Shown: positions 23,815-33,809 of the stretch, piece by piece
How the letters are laid out: the number at the start of each line of letters is the position of its first letter
Position numbering within the stretch: position 1 is the first letter of the stretch
Origin: Volvariella volvacea V23
Taxonomy: Eukaryota; Basidiomycota; Agaricomycetes; Agaricales; Pluteaceae
Length of the DNA: 64,000 bases
Direction: 5' to 3'
NCBI GenBank assembly: GCA_000349905.1
Contig: KB722739.1
Coordinates: 2,112,138 to 2,176,137, forward strand
The notes under the pieces: generated by a model
Database searches by the model: none
What the model was told of the DNA's origin: nothing
Seen by the model: only the letters and a program-made list of their open reading frames with translations
Made by a program: the position numbers and the translations under genes

Positions 23815-23880
23815 CGTAATTCAAACTCAGAGCTTGCCGAAAGCGTCCTGCTCGGCTAACCCAGGCACTAATTAAAACAT
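23815..23880 (-). promoter_or_regulatory. two minimal upstream ORFs in the bZIP leader
   Basis: Between the bZIP start and 23880 the only ATG triplets on the minus strand are ATG-TTT-TAA (23880-23872) and ATG-TAG (23820-23815), upstream ORFs of two codons and one codon. GCN4 of yeast is controlled by very short upstream ORFs, so this fits a translationally regulated leader. Whether the transcript extends this far is not visible. Confidence 0.4.
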
Positions 23881-24004
23881 ATCAATTCCCTTCCGCCGCC
23901 CAGTCCCCAGCACCGCGCGACTGGCCGTCCCCTCCTGCTCCCTCTGTCCCCACCAGCTCAACGGAGCCCCTAGGCCCACAAAATGCAACAAAATCCTCCA
24001 AAAT

Positions 24005-24104
24005 NNNNNNNNNNNNNNNNNNNNNNNNNNNNNNNNNNNNNNNNNNNNNNNNNNNNNNNNNNNNNNNNNNNNNNNNNNNNNNNNNNNNNNNNNNNNNNNN
24101 NNNN
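24005..24104. other. assembly gap (100 N) flanked by related sequence
   Basis: Exactly 100 N, the usual placeholder for a gap of unknown size. The last bases before it (ending TCCTCCAAAAT) recur just after it as CTCCTCCAAAATGCAGCA, so the missing DNA may be a tandem repeat that failed to assemble. Confidence 0.95.
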
Positions 24105-27100
24105 GCAGTTCAAACTCCTCCAAAATGCAGCAGAAAATTATTCCTCGTTCTCAGGACCGCGGAAGGCACCGAGTACAGCATGACAATTCTCGAGTCAACT
24201 TTCCATTCGGGGAAACGCTTGATATTTCCATTATTGACCGGCCCCGTTGTCCTGCTTATCAATTCCCGACGATCGCGGCGCCCACGTCAACAAATTCAAT
24301 TGATCAGCTCGCCTTGTGTCTGGCAACATGGGCGGGGTTACCATATCCAGTAAGCAACGTGCCCGCACTGCCCGTCCCCTGTCGCGCCCAACACCGCCCG
24401 ACTGCCTTATATGGCGTCCTTTGGCGTCGCGAAGCAACTGCCATCAAGCCTTGGCGATTCAGACACAGGGTTGGGCGCTACAAATGACTCGGTCTCACAG
24501 CCTTTCAACAGCATCTCCGGTCAGATGACGCTCCCAGAAAAAGGCCGAGGTACAAGACGTGTCCACTACGGAAAGGACATTCCGTGTGCACTACGTACCG
24601 GCCGGCCACAAGTTCCCGAGTAACGACCCCTTGCGAATCAGACCACTTTGTGCGCGCCCGTCCTCCCCAGCAGGGCGTCGTTGGTAATGTGGTCAGCTGC
24701 GCATAGTGTGCTGCGCAGCTATACCGTCTTTGTTGCATGCGGGGACAATGGAGGCTTACGAAACAATGGGACAGTGAGAACAAACGTCAGCGTCCAAAAT
24801 CAGGTCCTGCCCAAATCAAGGGTAAACCACGGATAGCCATCTAGCCGTCTCCGCAAGCATGTGATGTGGCGATAATCCATCTTCTCCTTCTCTATATTCA
24901 AGGACCAGCAATTTGGCCGGGGTTCTTCCAAGGTGTGGATATTGTTGGTGAGCAAGCACACCGCACGGGGAAGTGAATTGACCTGCGCTAACACCTTTGC
25001 GGATAGCGTTGTACCAGTGCCAATCTGTGTTCATCTGACCATCGTCATTGCGCGGACGTGGGCACCGCCATGGGCGGCAACAGGAAATTGTTAATGACGG
25101 AGGTTCTGGGGTCTTGGTGACCTATGCAGATCAGATGAACCTTTCCACAAGGGTGACGTCGGCTAGATAACAATTGGACACGTTGAGAATCATCACCCTC
25201 GTCGTCGAGGAGAGAATGCATCCGTAGACCAGGGGAGGTTTCGGTCCACGTGTGACGACGCCCATGGTGCATGGGCGTTCCTGGACTTGGTCCGAGAACA
25301 CCGCTGACGCCGACGCTCAGCTGATGGCAGACCAGCAACAGACAAGTCTCGACGGACAGTCCCCAGCTCTGACCTCCATGGACTTGTTGATCCTTTCATC
25401 ACGGATTCCCAACGCGAAATCCTAATGACCGCTCACCTTTCTTATCGATTGGTCTACCTCCGTCCCCCCAGCAGGTCCACCGCTCGATCAAGCCAATGAG
25501 CGAGCGTCCTCGTGCTCACACGCCGGGCGCGCCGGGCATACTCTGCCTTGTCTTGCCTTGCCCACTCGAACTCGCGGCACGAGGCAAATTGTGGCGTGGG
25601 CACCAAGCACAGCGCACTTACCTCCCGCCTCGTCGCGCTCTTTTTCCACGCTCTCGAATCTGCGCACGTGGTCATCTCGGGGAAATACGACTGAACGCAC
25701 AGAACCAGCGCCAGCACAAAAAAGCGCGGGAACACAAAAAGGGTTAAGTCAGACGAGCAGCAAGGATTCGGGAGGAGGGGGGCTGGGCGCTACTGAGGAA
25801 GCGTGAGCCTCGAGCTATTATATACCCCTCGGGACCGTCGGGCATGAGTCATTTGGTAAACAAAGGCAAATAGGGGGCACCTCCATTATAGGTCATATCC
25901 GGTGTCCGGTGTGGCTGTTGGTATCTGAGTCATGGCCCTCACAACACGCTGCATGTGCATGGGATCAGAGCTGTAAGCTGTTGTTGTTGTACAGTAATCC
26001 GTGATGGGAGGTAGGCGAGATGAGGTGGGAGAAGCTGTTTATCGGCGTTGGGGATGAGGGCGTTTGGTTGTGAGGCTCCAGGCCTGGGCTTGAGGCCTCA
26101 GTCAGACTGACGCTTGGTCTCGTCGTTGTACCAGTAAAGTGCATAATCGTTACTTTATTTTACCAAATATTCTAACACCCTTCTCCACCAGATGTTGTGC
26201 CGATGCAGTAAAGCTCGGCCCAATGCCCATATCGAGACTGACACTGGCCTCGAGCAGTTTGATTTAGGCTAGCTGAGCCATGCGCCGTAAACGATGGAAC
26301 CCTCCTCCCGAGACCAGCCGAATGGTTGTGCAGCCCTCCGGTTCGTTCCACTAGCAGCCTACGCTGGAAGAGGCGAGGCAGATGAATAAGGCATGGGTAT
26401 GTGCTGCACCGGTTGTGGATGAGCGAGCATGAGGTCCTTGGCGTACGAGGACGCGTAACCCCTCTCACCACTCGGCTTGATTTTATTTCGGCTGACACAG
26501 ATTCGGTTAGGACGAATGGGGCATCCTCTAGTCCGGTGCTTGCACGAGAACGACCCGGGTTTGGCAGCCTAATTGGCTTGGGAAAGGACAAAGGACCAAT
26601 GGTAGGACGTCGTCGGTACCGTGTGCGGCTGTCAGTCCTTGACAGGAAGCTAAATTGCCCCCTTGTCGTTCGGGACTGCGATCATGGATTCTATGCGGTG
26701 GGACATGTGAAAAATTCTGGCTCTATTGGTAAGGTACGGTGCTGTACGAGTCAGCGAGAAGCATGGCTTGTTGACGTTGGAATGCAGAACAGGGTGGTGG
26801 GAGACAGGGTCTTGCGTGTACAAAAAATGGAGGTGAGCGAGTCATTTGTGCAGCGTTTGTGTGCGGTTTGCCCTCTGGATGGAGAAATTGCGGTTGGGGG
26901 AATAAATCAAACGCCGGGTTGGTTGCTGGATGCAGCCACGATCTGTGTCACTTTGCAGCTTTTCTATGAGGACGAAAAGCGTGTGCATGAAGTCCTCGGC
27001 CAAAGTCTGCAAGTGCAAGGGATCTAGTACGGGTCCTCGCTGGCAATGCCCTCCAAACTCTTCAATAGTATGGTAATCTACTATCCTTCCACCACTCGAT

Positions 27101-27239
27101 GCATTCAACGCCCCCCCATGTCCATCCTGCCTATAAGCGTTCAGGCCTGCAGCCGTAGAGACTGAGGGATCGCACGACTACAGGAAATCCATAGACCGCA
27201 ATTAATCAGCCCTGTCTCGATGTCCTTCCTATTTGACTC
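24105..27239. other. gene-poor 3.1 kb region
   Basis: Open frames here (24411-24623 plus, 25045-25338 minus, 25454-25735 minus, 26401-27027 plus) are mutually overlapping or lack an ATG at their start, and none has a recognisable domain. The longest, 26401-27027, has its first ATG at 26419 and could encode about 202 residues with no homology I can name. A TATA-like TATATAATA is present on the minus strand at 25825-25817, but no convincing gene lies downstream of it. Confidence 0.4.
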
Positions 27240-27998
27240 CACTCGTTCATGCTGCTCCAATTCCTCATCCCCCACTCCTTCCCTCCTGGCGGCTCGAAAA
27301 CCGCTGCAAATTCAGCTCCTTTATTCTTCCCCAGCGAATTGGTCAAGTCCTCTCCTCGCTGGTAAGGGGCTCAGTTCGTTTTATCGTAGAGTTGGACGGC
27401 GTAGTCGCAAAACGCAAAACGCAAGACGCTGCGATCAGCGGGCTCTCGGGTCAGAGTGACCAGCGGCATAAACGGTGCACAGGACGAGCGGTAACAAAGG
27501 AGTTCTGTCGGAAGAGTATTTCCCTGGCTTGATTAGCGCCAGGAAGGGAAAGTATTACTACGTTGCTGAAATAGAAGTGATTCGAAATCGACATTGACCG
27601 CAGTGAGTAGGAAAGTACGATTTTCATTGTCGAACTTAAATGATCGAGGTAGGAATGAACCCGAGTGGTTCGGTGTAGTGCATAAAAGTGTTCACGATTA
27701 CAGCTACATTGATTCGTGCCGTGAATCATCGTTGTTTGGGATAGCACGCCAGTTTTGCGCGCAAGCCATGAGCGAGTCATGAAAGTGGGATATGGGCGCT
27801 TAGACTGTACCTGTCGCACCGACCCTAGTAATTCAACTCTAAGCGAGCAGGGTGACTCACGCAATCAGCAATTTTAATTCGCTGGCCGTTAATTGAACGC
27901 CAGGATTCTGATATGAACCGTATATTAATGAGCTGTACAAGAGATGAAAGGAAGGTGTTCTGTGCGGTGAAATATTGACTATGTGCATTAGCGCCCTG
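27240..27998. repeat. diverged duplication, copy 1
   Basis: Segments at about 27240-27660 and 27895-27998 align collinearly with 29338-29785. Landmarks in this copy are GGCATAAACGGTGCACAGGA at 27465-27484, followed by GACGAGCGGTAACAAAGGAG, and near 27910 TATTAATGAGCTGTACAAGA. About 235 bases between the two segments are absent from copy 2. Neither copy has a preserved long ORF, so it is probably non-coding or degenerate repeat DNA. Confidence 0.7.
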
Positions 27999-28283
27999 TT
28001 TCGGCATCCCACACTAGCCGAAATGGCATGACCAAAAAATGCGCTAGTCTTCTTGTAAAAGTGAAGCAGTGGGCAGTTTGACGTTCTTTGACAAGGTATA
28101 AGGGGCACACATCCAAACCATTTTGACAATTCTGGAGCTGTGCAGTCCGGACACATACAAGGTCATGATAACTGTGCATCCCTACAAGAAGCATATCTAA
28201 GCGGATTAAACAGGGAACGACAAATGCGACACGTTTATAACTTTGCGCAAGGTACACGGGGATTCAAAAGCCACAACTGCTAA

Positions 28284-28892
28284 TTAGTAACCATCTTCAA
28301 CAATGATTTGTTCCAACTCTCTAACAGCACGATAGCTGAGATCCTCCCATCCTTCCTCGACACTCTCAATCGTGTCAATGTCAATCCTATCCCCAGTCCA
28401 TATCCCCTCAACGTCCAACTCGCTAGCCATGGAGATGGAAGGATCGGAAGAGCACAAGGTCCACAGGTAAAGCACTTGGTCAAACCCAACGTCTCCCTCA
28501 AGTTCTCTGAGCTTACTCTCCCTCACATACTGCTTCTTTGTCAAATTCCTCATCACCCACTCCTCTCCTTCCGGCAACGCCCAAGAAAACATGAATTGGG
28601 AGTGTACTTTAACGTATTGTTCGCTGGCAAAGCCGTACAGATCGCTCTTGTTCTCGGCGAGCTCTGCTTGTTCGGCGTCTGTGAGATACTTGTTGGGCAC
28701 GTCGTATGCGTAGTCGCCAATGCACATGATGCGGTCGCCCGCCCATGCTCCGGATGCCTCGGGCCACTTTTGGGGGTTGATGAGGCGGATGATGACGCGT
28801 CCTTGTGAGGCGAAGAAGAATTCTCCTAGTTTTCCTATAAAGCCCGTCGTTTGGCGCTTGTCGATGTTGATGATTTGCCAGTATTGTCCCAT
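28284..28892 (-). CDS. conserved-looking hypothetical protein, 202 residues
   Basis: This is an uninterrupted minus-strand frame from the ATG at 28892 to a stop at 28284. It begins MGQYWQIINIDKRQ, and is rich in Trp, Glu and Asp with no signal peptide or membrane helix, so it is probably cytosolic or nuclear. I recall similar starts in hypothetical proteins of Agaricomycetes but know no assigned function. The ordered mix of residues, the acidic C-terminus (SVEEGWEDLSYRAVREL) and the absence of competing frames favour a real gene. It sits between the two copies of a diverged duplication, in an otherwise gene-poor stretch. Confidence 0.7.
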   Translation of the reverse strand: MGQYWQIINIDKRQTTGFIGKLGEFFFASQGRVIIRLINPQKWPEASGAWAGDRIMCIGDYAYDVPNKYLTDAEQAELAENKSDLYGFASEQYVKVHSQFMFSWALPEGEEWVMRNLTKKQYVRESKLRELEGDVGFDQVLYLWTLCSSDPSISMASELDVEGIWTGDRIDIDTIESVEEGWEDLSYRAVRELEQIIVEDGY

Positions 28893-29227
28893 AGTACGGA
28901 GCTCGGTGGGTCGAATAAATGTAGGACAGGATGAGTGGCGTTATTCGCGTGGGTCTAGGGGCAAATTTAGGAGAGTCTAGTGAGAACGCGGTCGTCGAGC
29001 GTCAAGTAAAAAGGAGGGGTGGATATATCGTACCAAAACACGAGAATGCTCGGGAATTTGAGGAAAAAGGTGAAAGCGCGAGTGGCACAGACAAAGGCCT
29101 ATTAATGGGCGTGGTTCAGGGGCACGTGACAGCGTGCATTCCTCACGGGATTTCGGGATATCGTGAAAGAGAGAGGAGACATGACTCATGACTGTATGCG
29201 GAACTCCTTCCGTCGGAGAGTGTGGTG

Positions 29228-29323
29228 ACTCGGAAGATGAAGATTGTCGATGGGAGAACGGGGAAGATGAGCGTTCTCGTGGACGGTGAGCAGATAGGAA
29301 GACTAAAACCCTCCCCCATGTAA
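29228..29323 (+). pseudogene. relic fragment of GDA1
   Basis: About 32 codons read TRKMKIVDGRTGKMSVLVDG then EQIGRLK before a stop. They align with residues TRKTVKIVDERTGETRSILM then DGEQIGGFE of the GDA1 gene at 5187-7294, including the nucleotide strings AAGATTGTCGA and GAGCAGAT. No other part of GDA1 is recognisable on either side, so this is an isolated, diverged gene piece carried here by a duplication or transposition. Confidence 0.7.
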
Positions 29324-29337
29324 CTTGTTGCTAGCAC

Positions 29338-29785
29338 GCGTGCCTTCAACTCCTCAACTCCCACTCCTTTCCTCTATACCTCAAAAACCGACGCAAAACC
29401 GACCTCCTTTATGTTGCCCATGCCAATTGGTCAAACCCATCCCCGCCGATAACGGACAACGGGCTCGGTTTATTCCATATTAGTGAACAGATTGCCAAGG
29501 AGCTCGACGGACGGCGTAGTGGACAAACGCAAACCGCTGTAAGGCAGGCTCTAGGGTCAGTAATCAGCAGCATAAACGGTTCACAGGACGAGCGGTGACA
29601 AGGGAATTCTGTCAGAAGAATATATTCATAGCTCGATTGATCACGGTGGGTAGGAAAACACGATTTTTATTGTCGCGTTTGAATCAATGAGGTAGTTAAT
29701 ACGAATTGGATATTAATGAGCTGCAAGAGAGATCAAAGGAAGGCGTCCTGTACGATGAATTAATATTGGCTATGTGCATTAGAGG
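29338..29785. repeat. diverged duplication, copy 2
   Basis: Aligns collinearly with 27240-27998 apart from about 235 bases missing here. Shared strings include GCATAAACGGTTCACAGGAC against GCATAAACGGTGCACAGGAC, and GGATATTAATGAGCTGCAAG against CGTATATTAATGAGCTGTAC. The copy starts directly after the GDA1 relic, so relic and repeat may have moved together. Confidence 0.7.
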
Positions 29786-30511
29786 TGACAATAGCCGAAA
29801 GGAGATTAATATTTTTCCTTCTCTTCACTATATCGACGCCGATCCCAGTTCCGGTTCAGCTTTCTGGACAGATGAATCTCATGATTGTAAAATGAGCTAA
29901 ATATGTAAAGTGGAGAGGTGAAGATTGATGTTGAAGGCCGATAATCTGAGCTGCCTTGCGCTTAACTAGCAGATGCTCCCTGCTCCCGAGCTCTCGTCCT
30001 AACATGGATGCATTATCATAACTCAACGCCTAACTCATTTATGCCTGTGCCGTGCGGAGTGGCTTGTTCTCTGTACCGTCTCGCTCGGTGCTGTAGGGAT
30101 GTGATCGACTAGCAGATTGGTAAGTCAGGACTTTCTTCCGGTATTTATCTCGTTTTGACGGTGGATGTGCCATTGCCCTCGTATCGTCAACATATACAAC
30201 CTGTCTATCTTCAGCCTCAGTCTGGTAACCATCCTTCGTTCCTCGACTCCTTGCAACGCCCGCATCGAACGCCAGTTTCTCGAGCCTTCTGCAGCAAACT
30301 ACCAATACGCTGCTCTTTGCTGAATCCCTCAATCTATGTACACTCGTCTGTTCCCATCACCATCCCTTTGCGTCAGTAGCCGCTCACCTGTTCTTTAGCT
30401 CACCCGGAATCTATAAACAGGACTACCCTCCTTCGTTTGCAGTCCTTGCACTCACGCAACGTGGTAGCGTGGTGTCGTTTCTCAACCAGCGAATACAAAA
30501 CTGTCATTACA
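29786..30511. other. intergenic region, possible rearrangement site
   Basis: No gene is evident. Homology to the downstream half of the other DUF6535 genes stops near 30610, just right of this stretch, so a rearrangement boundary probably lies at its edge. Confidence 0.4.
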
Positions 30512-31570
30512 TTAGTGAGAGATGGGAGACAACGTGAGATTTTGCAGTTTTCTATTCACCCTAAATTCATCCATTCCTAACCATTTTCTTGGTATGTAGC
30601 GATGTATATAATGAATCATTAAAGAGCATAACCACGCTTGGGGGGACTTGTATGGGCATTGAACTTCCTGCCCTGTGGATTTATAGCTGACTATCATCTG
30701 CGCAATTGGTGCCAGGGCAGTACCAAACAGGATGAATGTTACAATGCCCGTCACTGTTATGATCGTGGTTGCTACCATGCGGTCGAGTTCATATAGAAGG
30801 TGACATAATCCAGCAAAAAATAGGAGGACGGCCAACTGGAGGAGGACGGGGAGTGCTGAGATAATTTGGGGAACCTTCCACCCAGTGAGTCCAACATATC
30901 GAAGTTGGCGGAGCAAGACGGCATTCACCGGGGATAGATGGTGAGCATCTCGTTGATACTCTCGGATCCATTGGAGGCACAGAATACCAACAAGGACGGT
31001 GGAGAGACTGATGGAGAGACTGAGGAACCACAATATGTTGACGGCAACAGCGTACGATTTTCGAGGTTCTGGGTCGAACGAAAGTGAGGTGAGAGCTGGG
31101 TTGCCGACGTAGGCCAATGGATTGGACATGTTGGCCAGTTGAAGGGAAATTTGGGTTATCATTTTGGCAGTTGTCTCTGCTGGATCACTTTCAAGCCATT
31201 TGTAGGACTCGATGGTGAAAGCGGTGACAGTTGCTGCGAATAAACTGGCCTATAATGTAGCGAGTTAGTCTAGCCATTGTCCCTCGACTTGATTGGATAC
31301 ACACGAATATGAGCAGGTTTTGAATTTCCTCATTCCACCCCTTGCACATTTCGTTGTCGTGTTTCTCTACTTCGGTATATATCTTTTTCCGCGCGTCATC
31401 TTCCTCTTTTGTCCCTCCTATGGTCTAAATCGATCCCCTTAGTAAAACATTTAGCGTGAAATCGTGCGTTATACCTCAGGGCGCTCCGCGGTATCACTAC
31501 TAAGGCTACCACTGACATACTCCCGGAATTTTGGATTCTTGATGAGCTTTTCGTCAATATTGGGATCCAT
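30512..31570 (-). CDS. DUF6535 membrane protein, copy 3, C-terminally truncated
   Basis: Exons 31475-31570, 31305-31424 and 30512-31249 match copy 1 exactly in exon 1 and 2 design and encode 317 residues, less than half of the 673 in copy 1. The DUF6535 membrane part is complete, with LWFLSLSISLSTVLVGILCL, LQWIREYQRDAHHLS and LLFFAGLCHLLYELDRMVAT. After CPYKSPQAWLCSLMI the sequence leaves the alignment and ends 30-odd residues later. The whole soluble C-terminal region is gone, probably through rearrangement near 30600. A short membrane-only product could still be made; otherwise it is a pseudogene. Confidence 0.78.
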
Positions 31571-31850
31571 ATCTGGTAAGCGGGGGGATGCGCTTGAATC
31601 GTAAGTATGGACTGTCGTCGACAATGACTGGTGCAGTCGCGTTCGGTGGGGAAGGCAAAAGAGAAAGGAGTGTACCACCTGTTGGGATATAAGGCTACAG
31701 ACACGCGGACCCCTCGAGTCCATTGCTGTGGATTTCTGCTTGACACTTGGATTGGTGAAGGGTTGTGGTGACATTAGCGCTCATCCTCGTGCATGTAATT
31801 TCCGAAGCGTTCATCTATGATTCCCTGACTAGTAGACGCTCGCATTCGCG
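31571..31850 (-). promoter_or_regulatory. conserved upstream region of DUF6535 copy 3
   Basis: On the minus strand this matches the upstream region of copy 1 over more than 200 bases, including ACGCTTCGGAAATTACAT, TAATGTCACC, the block CTCGAGGGGTCCGCGTGTCT (31698-31717) and CCTTATATCCCAACA. The duplicated unit therefore included the promoter. Confidence 0.55.
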
Positions 31851-32695
31851 TGAGTTTGCAGCCTCTCATCATTGGAACAAATCTCAAGCAGCTTGGTGTT
31901 GTGCCAGCTTTGACGAGTTGTTCTTATGAGGTATGGTAACACAATACTTGGGTAGGGCCATAATGTCGAACATCCGCAGCTGCAGCATGTTCGCCGCAGC
32001 AATCAATTCTCACCTGTTGCGCAGCTGCAAAGACCCTCAGACTATGTTTGATGGGCGGCTAATTGCGATTCCGACACCACTTTCGGCCACAGCAAGAATA
32101 GGTGAGTACTGACGGCATGCTCTGCCAACGGCCAGGAGACGGTCTGGCGGGCAGCGCAGACCCTGCTCTCGCGAAAAGGCATCCCCTGGCATAACCCTAC
32201 CCTTGGCCTCCTCCTAGGAAGCCCACAGGTAAAAGTGACTGGCGAGACCGGAAAGCCTTATGCCAGTCGCACTCGGCTAGACACATGAGATGTCCTTTCG
32301 AAGCGAGCGAATACTCAAATGAAAGGTCAGATGCTGCCGAGAGACAACTATAATTGATATTGAGCAATGCAAGTTACAGAATCGGAAGTGACGAAACAAT
32401 GGCTCAAACATTAAGCACCTTCACATGGTGCGCGCGTTATTCGTAGGTGGTGTGTGTCCTTGCAAGAAAGAATCGCCGAAAGCATTGTGAATCTTGAAAC
32501 CCATCCTTGTGGTCGCATTGTGCGATGAAAGAGTCATAAACATAGACAACGCGGAAAAGATACGCCTTACGCCTTCGAGGATCCTGCGAAAAAGGTGTAT
32601 TAGCAACCGAGCATGGATTATGTTACCGAGTGCAAATCTAGACTTGCCTTTCGTTCGGGGGGGAGAGGGTCGACTGCTGTAATAATGAGTGGCCA
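31851..32695. other. intergenic region with a possible short coding remnant
   Basis: A plus-strand frame around 32100-32280 (containing NPTLGLLLG) reads like degraded coding sequence, but it has no start and I cannot name it. At 32421-32699 a minus-strand frame contains AAAGGCAAGT, a good GC-type splice donor, which could belong to an alternative 3' end of the next gene. Confidence 0.35.
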
Positions 32696-33313
32696 TCATC
32701 GGGATTTCCTTTGTTCTGACGTATCTCGTTCATCGGTATTAGTCTTTTGACGCTTCACAGGCGGCTCATCTGCAGGTGTTGTAGGAGATCTTCTCGCATT
32801 GGGCGAAACGGATGGGTAAGGAGGAGTAGGTAATTGGGATGGTTCTGTGCTTGGAGTTGCTGTTGGCCGCCCGCGCTTGCCCCTGTTTTTCTGTTACAAG
32901 ATCAGTGTTATCCCCATCGATGACATAGTGGTGATACATACGAAGCGGTCATTAAATGCCTTCTTCCTGATACGATGGAATCAAGCAGATATCAGCATAT
33001 GGTAAGCACTCGAGAAATATACCGATGATAACAACCTATCCGCGGCCTCAAGCTCTTTCTTCTTATCTTCCTCCTCCTTTTTTGTGATGTATGTGGTTAA
33101 AAGTTGATGTATGCTAGCATATATTTAGTCACTCACTTTTCTAGCCCGCTGGAATCGCTCGAGGAAGGAACCGTCGTTAGAGAACACATTAACAGGCTTT
33201 TGCCCAGGTTTCGTGGAGCTAGCCCTAGAAGAAGCCGACGAAGACGGCGCAGGGAGTGCGTACCCGCTAATTGCTTGAGGGAAGTTTGGTTGGGGTTGAG
33301 AGCTGACTGTCAT
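32696..33313 (-). CDS. small basic, probably nuclear protein
   Basis: Four exons, 33137-33313, 33036-33076, 32942-32966 and 32696-32890, give 145 residues; all junctions keep frame at GT-AG sites. The N-terminus is Ser/Pro-rich. The segment NVFSNDGSFLERFQRARK runs into a charged helix (EEEDKKKELEAADRKKAF) and the basic stretch KNRGKRGRP, and the tail is Pro/Ser/Thr-rich with PPVKRQKTN, a likely nuclear localisation signal. I do not recognise a named family. The NDGSFLERF block looks like a conserved peptide motif. An upstream ATG at 33508 in the same frame is possible but would add a less protein-like leader. Confidence 0.65.
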
Positions 33314-33809
33314 GGTCGATGCTGAGCTTGTTGATGGCGAAATGACTGAGTGGGATTCCGCACACGACAGACCCGTCACGGCTTTTGCCGGAGACCTTGG
33401 GGAAATACAAAGCCAAATACATACACAGCCACCGGTCATCCAATGATGAACCTTAGGCATACTGGGACACAGTGAACTGAAAGAGAATGCGTCGACGCCT
33501 ACCTGCATTTCGTCTCAGAAAGGAGGGCTTAGAGGTGAGCTGCGATAGGAACGAGGGTCCAAACTTTTTATGATCACATCCGCAACTTCACAGCATCGCC
33601 TGCTGGCACGCGCCCCACGTCAGTTCACCCCAAAATGGGATCAAGTCGAAATTTCCTCTTGTTGAACAGACGCCAATTAGTCATGCTGCAGCAAGTATGC
33701 CTTGAGGCAGAGGAGTGCCAGTGTCCCTTGCCCACTTGCACCCCTCACTCCGCGACCTTCAAGTTGAGGGTCTACGCGAGCTCTAGTCTAACCGTCCCAG
33801 TCTCAAACA

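Noticed and set aside
23561..23824. In-frame 88-codon extension of the bZIP protein
   Set aside because: The upstream frame contains no ATG; its apparent start is TTG. The ATG at 23560 is the first usable one.
25454..25735. Minus-strand frame with a signal-like start (FPRFFVLALVLCVQS) downstream of a TATA-like element
   Set aside because: The apparent start is GTG, not ATG. The first ATG comes after the hydrophobic stretch, and no domain or splice structure supports a gene.
26401..27027. 208-codon plus-strand open frame
   Set aside because: It starts with GTG (first ATG at 26419), has no recognisable domain, and overlaps other open frames in a GC-rich, gene-poor stretch. Kept only as a note in the region entry.
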